Of a stretch of DNA of 10,781 bases, positions 6,607 through 10,781 are shown in pieces. Made by a program: the position numbers and the translations under genes. This stretch comes from JAGOTP01 sp964415465 (lineage in GTDB: Bacteria > Patescibacteriota > Patescibacteriia > 2-12-FULL-60-25). The first letter of the stretch is position 1; each line of letters opens with the position of its first letter. The stretch lies in the NCBI GenBank assembly GCA_964415465.1, contig CAYQAL010000027.1, positions 1 to 10,781 on the forward strand. The letters are read 5' to 3'. The notes under the pieces were generated by a model that saw nothing but the letters and a program-made list of their open reading frames with translations, did no database searches and was not told where the DNA came from.

Positions 6607-6617
6607 ACTCTAGATAT

Positions 6618-6995
6618 ATGCTTAGCCCCGAACTCATCGCCCAACTCAAACAGAAGCTCGAGCAGATGAAGACCTCGCTCGAGGCTGATTTGACTGATAT
6701 CGCCGAGAAAGACGGCAAGAACAGCAATTCTTTTAGCGCCGTTTATCCTGAAATGGGTAGCACGTCCGAGGATGATAACGCTGAGGAAATTTCGATGTAC
6801 GCTGACGAGCTCTCACTCGTCGGTGAACTAGAGACTCAGCTCCGTGACGTTACAAAAGCACTCGAATCAATTGCCAAAGGCACGTACGGCACCTGCAAGT
6901 ACTGTCACAAAGACATCGATTTGAAGCGTTTAGAAGCCCGTCCACATTCTTCGTCCTGCGTAAGCTGCAAAAAATTGTTGACGCAAGAGCTCTAA
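6618..6995 (+). CDS. DksA/TraR-family C4 zinc-finger protein
   Basis: A small (125-residue) member of the family whose models, DksA and TraR, bind the RNA polymerase secondary channel. The N-terminal half is a helical, charged coiled-coil-like region. An acidic DDNAEE segment sits at 52-57, comparable with the acidic tip motif of DksA. The C-terminal zinc finger has C93-x2-C96 and C114-x2-C117, separated by the conserved HKDIDLKRLEARP stretch. Its length is between TraR and full DksA, so I do not assign the symbol. The ATG lies about 5 nt from the predicted transcript start, with no Shine-Dalgarno sequence. The stop is 4 bp before lspA, and the same pairing is common in other bacteria, so co-transcription is likely. 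Confidence 0.9.
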   Translation: MLSPELIAQLKQKLEQMKTSLEADLTDIAEKDGKNSNSFSAVYPEMGSTSEDDNAEEISMYADELSLVGELETQLRDVTKALESIAKGTYGTCKYCHKDIDLKRLEARPHSSSCVSCKKLLTQEL

Positions 6996-6999
6996 TCTA

Positions 7000-7449
7000 A
7001 TGAGCACGTCCGTTCGTACGCTGCTTGCGACCTGTGTCGGTTGTTTTGGCATCGTAGCGATCGATCAGTACACGAAGCATTTGTTTTTTGGGACCAGTCG
7101 ATCGTTCTTCTTTCTAGATGGCTGGATACAATCGATTGAGCATCGAAATTTTGGAATTGCCTTCAATCTACCGATCCCTCAGTGGCTCATTTTGGGCATT
7201 ACGCTCGTTGCGTGCATTGCTATTCTTTGGATCATCATTCGTAAACAACGGGATTCATCATTCGTATTCACTCTCTGTCTCGGTATCTTGCTGGGTGGCG
7301 CTATTGGAAATGCGATTGATCGCGCCACGCTCGGCTTTGTGCGTGATTGGCTGCTTCTCTGGTTCCGTTCGGCCATCAACCTGGCGGATATCGGTGTACT
7401 CGTTGGCTTAATTGGAGCTCTAAGCACCAACAAACGCGTTACCCACTAG
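7000..7449 (+). CDS. lspA: Lipoprotein signal peptidase (signal peptidase II)
   Basis: An integral membrane aspartyl protease that removes signal peptides from lipid-modified prolipoproteins. At 149 residues it is a normal family length, with four hydrophobic segments (about 8-25, 62-80, 88-105, 125-142). Conserved motifs are all present: IDQYTK (D22), HRNFGIAF (N50), GGAIGNAIDR (N104, D107) and INLADIG (N127, D130). D107 and D130 correspond to the catalytic Asp pair of the Bacillus enzyme. The ATG follows the dksA-like stop by 4 bp, probably read by translational coupling. The spacing between the two Asp motifs is slightly shorter than in Bacillus, consistent with a compact periplasmic loop. 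Confidence 0.96.
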   Translation: MSTSVRTLLATCVGCFGIVAIDQYTKHLFFGTSRSFFFLDGWIQSIEHRNFGIAFNLPIPQWLILGITLVACIAILWIIIRKQRDSSFVFTLCLGILLGGAIGNAIDRATLGFVRDWLLLWFRSAINLADIGVLVGLIGALSTNKRVTH

Positions 7450-7482
7450 ACAGACGTCTCTATCCATGGAACGGGGTAGAGT

Positions 7483-8841
7483 ATGCCTTCACGCATTAAG
7501 ACAGCTTCGATCTTAGGACTTGAAGCACACATGGTTGAAGTAGAGGCGGACATCTCGTCTGGTCTACCGAACTTTTTTATCGTTGGATTACCCGACACAG
7601 CGATTCAAGAAGCAAAAGAACGCATTCGAAGCGCGGTGAAAAATAGTCAGACCCCCTTTCCGCGAACCCGCGTGACCGTGAATCTTGCCCCTGCGCATGT
7701 TCGTAAGATTGGATCGGGTTTCGATCTACCCATCGCTCTCGCAATTTTAGCAGCGGATGGTCAACTCGAGCTAACACATCCCTCTCAGCTGTACGTAGGT
7801 GAACTTGCGCTAGACGGATCACTTCGGCCTATTCAAGGCATGATCTCCGTTGCATTACTAGCAAAAGAGTTAGGTATCGAAGAGCTCATTGTGCCAGCAG
7901 ACAACGCAAAAGAAGCAGCGCTCATTCGAGGACTCCGCGTTTTTCAAGCGCATTCACTAACAGAAGTCCAACAAGCACTTCTAGGAGAGACCGTCTTATC
8001 CGAAGTTCCACATACTTCACCAACCCCATCGCTTCAACTCTCAAACAGTGGGGTCGACTTCGCCTCGATTCGCGGACAAGAGCAAGCGCGGCGCGTCCTT
8101 GAGATNNNNNNNNNNNNNNNNNNNNNNNNNNNNNNNNNNNNNNNNNNNNNNNNNNNNNNNNNNNNNNNNNNNNNNNNNNNNNNNNNNNNNNNNNNNNNNN
8201 NNNNNGTTTCGCTCGCGCATCATGGCGTCCTCTTTCTAGATGAACTGCCTGAGTTCTCACGAACCACATTAGAATGTCTACGCCAACCGATTGAAGATGG
8301 ATGTATCTCAATCAGCCGGGCCCAAAGCTCTGTTCAGTATCCAGCACAGTTCTCGCTCCTTGCTGCCATGAATCCCTGCCCTTGTGGGTACCGTTCGGAT
8401 AAAGAGCGGAACTGCGTTTGCAGCCAGATCCAATACGAACACTACCGCCAACGCATCAGTGGGCCATTACTCGATCGCATTGACCTGTATATCGAAGTCC
8501 CAAGAGTCGAGCTGAACGCACTCACGCAACTCCCAAACGGCGAAGACAGTCGAACTATTCAAAAACGCGTACAGCAGGCGCGCGAACGACAACTCGCCCG
8601 TCTTACGAAGACGAGCTGTACGACAAATGCTCAAATGACGAGCGAACTCGTGACTCGACTGCTTCATCCAACCCTAGAAGCTGAACGAATTCTTCGTCAG
8701 GCGATCCAACGTTTCCGTTTATCAGCACGAGCGTACTTTCGTTTACTTAAAGTCTCTCAAACGATCGCGGACTTACGAGCCAGCGATCAGATCGGGGGCG
8801 AGCACGTAGCAGAAGCCCTTCAATACCGGTCTTTCGTTTAA
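7483..8841 (+). CDS. YifB/ComM-family Mg-chelatase-like AAA+ ATPase, interrupted by assembly gap
   Basis: A member of the YifB/ComM family. ComM is a hexameric helicase for branch migration during natural transformation. The N-terminal Lon-protease-like domain (about 1-170) is typical: SSGLPNFFIVGLPDTAIQEAKER, then VTVNLAPAHVRKIGSGFDLPIALAIL. After the gap come Walker B (GVLFLDELPEF), sensor and Cys-rich segments (AAMNPCPCG, then a later CVC), RISGPLLDRIDLYIEVPRV, and the C-terminal lid with SARAYFRLLKVSQTIADL. The gap removes Walker A. The family normally has about 85 residues between the flanking motifs, so the 100-N run under-represents it; the real protein should be near 500 residues. The ATG fits the family N-terminus, with GGGG 6 bp upstream as a possible weak Shine-Dalgarno sequence. 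It is probably co-transcribed with lspA (33 bp away). Confidence 0.93.
   Translation: MPSRIKTASILGLEAHMVEVEADISSGLPNFFIVGLPDTAIQEAKERIRSAVKNSQTPFPRTRVTVNLAPAHVRKIGSGFDLPIALAILAADGQLELTHPSQLYVGELALDGSLRPIQGMISVALLAKELGIEELIVPADNAKEAALIRGLRVFQAHSLTEVQQALLGETVLSEVPHTSPTPSLQLSNSGVDFASIRGQEQARRVLEXXXXXXXXXXXXXXXXXXXXXXXXXXXXXXXXXXVSLAHHGVLFLDELPEFSRTTLECLRQPIEDGCISISRAQSSVQYPAQFSLLAAMNPCPCGYRSDKERNCVCSQIQYEHYRQRISGPLLDRIDLYIEVPRVELNALTQLPNGEDSRTIQKRVQQARERQLARLTKTSCTTNAQMTSELVTRLLHPTLEAERILRQAIQRFRLSARAYFRLLKVSQTIADLRASDQIGGEHVAEALQYRSFV
8106..8205. other. Assembly gap (100 N) inside the yifB-like gene
   Basis: Exactly 100 N, a scaffold placeholder. The reading frame happens to stay open across it, but this carries no information about true length. 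Judged from the family, about 250 bp including the Walker A loop are missing. Confidence 0.95.
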
Positions 8842-8890
8842 CCTGTCTGCTAAAAGCCGCTTAACTGAGCCAAAAAATGGCACTTATCCA

Positions 8891-8919
8891 TTGACGAATT
8901 TGACCTAAACGCGTATCCT
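8891..8919 (+). promoter_or_regulatory. Promoter of the LysM-M23 peptidase gene
   Basis: TTGACG (8891-8896), exactly 17 bp, and TATCCT (8914-8919) make a strong sigma-70 match, with a start near 8926. It lies in the 310-bp stretch between the yifB-like gene and the peptidase frame. The rest of that stretch holds the leader hairpin described separately and no other gene that I can support. Confidence 0.62.
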
Positions 8920-8976
8920 ATCTCCACTTATCGTTGTTACCGAGTCCAACCGCCGTCTAAACAATCCTGATCGCCT

Positions 8977-9034
8977 GTTCCCTGTCTCGGCTGCTTTTCA
9001 TGGGAACGCGACTCAGTGATTTCTAGAGGTCTCT
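8977..9034 (+). promoter_or_regulatory. Leader hairpin, tiny frame and ribosome binding site before the peptidase gene
   Basis: In the roughly 110-nt leader, GTTCCC (8977-8982) pairs perfectly with GGGAAC (9002-9007). An eight-codon ATG frame (9000-9026) begins inside the right arm and stops within AGAGGT (9025-9030), the only Shine-Dalgarno-like sequence nearby. AGAGGT lies 4 bases before ATT 9035, the possible true start of the peptidase. Whether the tiny frame is translated is unknown. Confidence 0.35.
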
Positions 9035-9151
9035 ATTCCTACCAACCATCGTCTACAACTCGTTCTCGCCAGCGCCATACTCGCCCTCATTCGTGGCTTC
9101 CGCTTCGTTTGGAAAGGGCTTCGCCCCGTTCTCCGCCCTGTTGGAATCGCC

Positions 9152-10498
9152 TTGCGCTTCCTTAGCCGTGGAGTCGTGCGGTTTGTTCTTTTGCCGATCT
9201 ATACAGCCTTCGTGCTGCTCAATATCCGCTTAGAACGTGTCATCGTTTCGGCACGTGGTTTGTTTTTCTTTTTGTTTACCAATCGCTACATCTTCCATGC
9301 AGCCCTCTTGATCGTCTCGATTGCGACAATTGGCTCGCAGCTTACAACGCCCAGCGCTTCTGCCTCTGACAGCGCTCAAAACAGCTTGCTCTACACGCTT
9401 GTTACGCAAGGCCAGGACGAAAGCATCGAGGAAACCTTCTACATTGAGCCGGCTCAGGGCAAAACCAGCTATCTCGGCGCCGACACAATTCAGGCTCTGC
9501 CCGACATCGACTACGGCTACGACACGGACATTGTCGCCGACCTCACCATCCCTGGCAGCGTCGCCCTGATGCCCCATGGCGATTTCCCACAGATCGAACC
9601 TCTTCCAGAAGATCCAATCGATACCGTCGTTGCTACCCGTACTCAGACAGAGAATTACACGGTTCAGTCGGGTGACACGGTCGCTACCATCGCTCGTCGC
9701 TTTGGGGTGAACGTCGGAACCATCATCTGGGCGAATAACTTGTCCCGAAGCGCAGCCATCAAACCAGGTGATACGCTCCGTATCCCGGCCACATCTGGTG
9801 TCTTCCACACCGTGAAGCGTGGAGAAACACTTGGACAGTTAGCCAAACTCTATAAAGTTGAGATCACCGCCATCACACGAACAAATGGCAATCTCCAAAC
9901 GCTTACCCCCGGTCAAGAAATTTTGATTCCGGGCGCCTCCCCAATCACAACAACCGTTGCGGTTAGCTCACCCGCCAGCACGCGTACAACCGCTGCGAGT
10001 AGCCCGGTCCGTGCCGATATCCCGATCTCAAAGATCAAGAATAAGGCCGTCGACGTCTACCAAGAACTTCGCGTCGGTGAAGCAGATGTTCGTGCAAAAC
10101 CAGAGGACAAGACAGAAACGGCCGTTAAGTCGACGACCAAGCTCCTCTGGCCAACGGACCTCCGCGTCATCAACCAGTACTGGAACACGTGGTCTCACAC
10201 GGGTATCGACATCGATGGTGACTACGCGAATGCGACGTATGCATCTGCCGATGGTGTCGTCGAAGCGGCTGGCTGGAACAATAGTGGATACGGTCTCATG
10301 ATCGTCATTAACCATGAAAACGGCATCAAGACCCGCTACGCCCACCACTCCAAACTGTTCGTGAAAGTCGGTGAAACCGTGAAGCGCGGACAAGTGATCG
10401 GGATGGTTGGAACGACTGGTCGTTCAACCGGTACGCACTTGCACTACGAAGTCATCGTGAACGGTAAGCGCGTAAACCCACTGGCCTACATCCGCTAA
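9152..10498 (+). CDS. Membrane-anchored LysM-LysM-M23 peptidoglycan peptidase
   Basis: A probable cell-wall endopeptidase of the LytM/M23 metallopeptidase type. Numbered from TTG 9152: hydrophobic, Arg-rich N-terminus (about 1-68), Ser/Asp-rich linker, two LysM peptidoglycan-binding repeats (about 168-213 and 219-264), a Thr/Ser/Ala linker, then the M23 domain (about 330-448). The zinc and catalytic residues are complete: H349-x3-D353 (HTGID), H398 in the YAHH segment, and H429-L-H431. The protease is therefore probably active. The same frame is open upstream to 9020 and encodes protein-like hydrophobic/basic sequence. The true start may be ATT 9035, which has AGAGGT just upstream; no ATG or GTG exists in that stretch. 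The gene has its own promoter and a terminator 12 bp after the stop, so it is likely monocistronic. Confidence 0.92.
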   Translation: MRFLSRGVVRFVLLPIYTAFVLLNIRLERVIVSARGLFFFLFTNRYIFHAALLIVSIATIGSQLTTPSASASDSAQNSLLYTLVTQGQDESIEETFYIEPAQGKTSYLGADTIQALPDIDYGYDTDIVADLTIPGSVALMPHGDFPQIEPLPEDPIDTVVATRTQTENYTVQSGDTVATIARRFGVNVGTIIWANNLSRSAAIKPGDTLRIPATSGVFHTVKRGETLGQLAKLYKVEITAITRTNGNLQTLTPGQEILIPGASPITTTVAVSSPASTRTTAASSPVRADIPISKIKNKAVDVYQELRVGEADVRAKPEDKTETAVKSTTKLLWPTDLRVINQYWNTWSHTGIDIDGDYANATYASADGVVEAAGWNNSGYGLMIVINHENGIKTRYAHHSKLFVKVGETVKRGQVIGMVGTTGRSTGTHLHYEVIVNGKRVNPLAYIR

Positions 10499-10509
10499 TC
10501 AAAGCTCCA

Positions 10510-10540
10510 GCAAAACCCCACCAATTTGGTGGGGTTTTGC
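10510..10540. terminator. Strong intrinsic terminator after the peptidase gene
   Basis: A perfect 13-bp stem (10510-10522 with 10528-10540) encloses the loop AATTT. The right arm contains GGGG followed by TTTT, and the left arm gives the same on the other strand, so it can act in both directions. It begins 12 bp past the stop codon. Confidence 0.92.
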
Positions 10541-10610
10541 ATATCAGGCTAGTCCTTTTTCTGAACCCATGTTATAACCACCAACCCATTACTCTTCACC
10601 TCTTCTCTCT

Positions 10611-10781
10611 ATGAGACCCACCCTCCAGCCACGACTTCCTCGACGGGATCTGGAACGAGTGCGCGCTCATCACTTCACGAAAGAACGGACAGAGTACGAG
10701 TACGAAACAAAATTCCAGGTGCAGTCACGACACGCCACGAGCCTTCAGGTGTTACAACAGGTTCGGGCGTGTTTTGTATTA
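10611..10781 (+). CDS. Start of a gene of unknown function, cut by window end
   Basis: An open frame of 57 codons from ATG 10611 runs off the window. The visible part is hydrophilic and rich in Arg and Gln (for example RRDLERVRAHHFTKER), with no signal peptide or membrane segment, and suggests a soluble protein. I cannot assign a family. Support for a real gene comes from its place after a strong terminator and from an upstream -10-like TATAAC (10573-10578) preceded by TG. The leader is pyrimidine-rich with no Shine-Dalgarno sequence, like most starts in this window. Confidence 0.5.
   Translation, partial: MRPTLQPRLPRRDLERVRAHHFTKERTEYEYETKFQVQSRHATSLQVLQQVRACFVL

Noticed and set aside
8909..9016. 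Open frame upstream of the peptidase separated from it by a single TGA at 9017
   Set aside because: Reading TGA as sense would fuse it to the peptidase, but the stretch has no usable start, contains the promoter's -10, and the remaining genes read normally with the standard code.

Overview
The window reads as chromosomal DNA of a bacterium of roughly 50% GC, most likely a member of the Candidate Phyla Radiation (Patescibacteria). That placement is inference. It rests on a TrmB-type regulator, a DksA/TraR zinc-finger gene directly before lspA, a LysM-M23 envelope protein with a hydrophobic N-terminus, and many start codons with no Shine-Dalgarno sequence. No rRNA is present to confirm it. All convincing genes lie on the + strand except one short reverse gene that looks imported.

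Layout. 9-2712: a NYN-domain (PIN-like) ribonuclease gene followed 26 bp later by pnp, a likely RNA-decay operon. A 100-N assembly gap cuts pnp inside its C-terminal S1 domain. 2814-3446: a compact, GC-richer reverse-strand unit with a leader hairpin, a strong ribosome binding site, a 176-residue unknown gene and a 21-bp-stem terminator hairpin. It resembles a 'moron' cassette. 3549-5541: a TrmB-family regulator with an inverted repeat against its start codon, then a membrane-anchored protein of unknown function. 5542-6617: over 1 kb with no credible protein gene. It opens with two perfect DnaA boxes and a third degenerate inverted one, followed by a good promoter, about 850 bp rich in hairpins and an intrinsic terminator. 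I read it as a candidate long structured RNA, possibly under DnaA control, that I cannot assign to a known class. 6618-8841: a dksA-like gene, lspA (signal peptidase II) and a yifB/comM-type AAA+ ATPase gene in tight tandem behind a clear promoter. A second 100-N gap removes the yifB Walker A region. 8842-10540: a promoter, a roughly 110-nt leader, a LysM-LysM-M23 peptidase gene and a near-perfect terminator. 10611-end: the start of another gene.

Together the genes cover RNA turnover (NYN, PNPase), transcriptional control (TrmB-like, DksA-like), lipoprotein maturation (LspA), DNA processing (YifB/ComM) and cell-wall remodelling (LysM-M23). The least explained parts are the 5.5-6.5 kb non-coding block and the reverse-strand cassette. 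Both N runs are exactly 100 bases, so they are scaffold placeholders and lengths across them should not be trusted.
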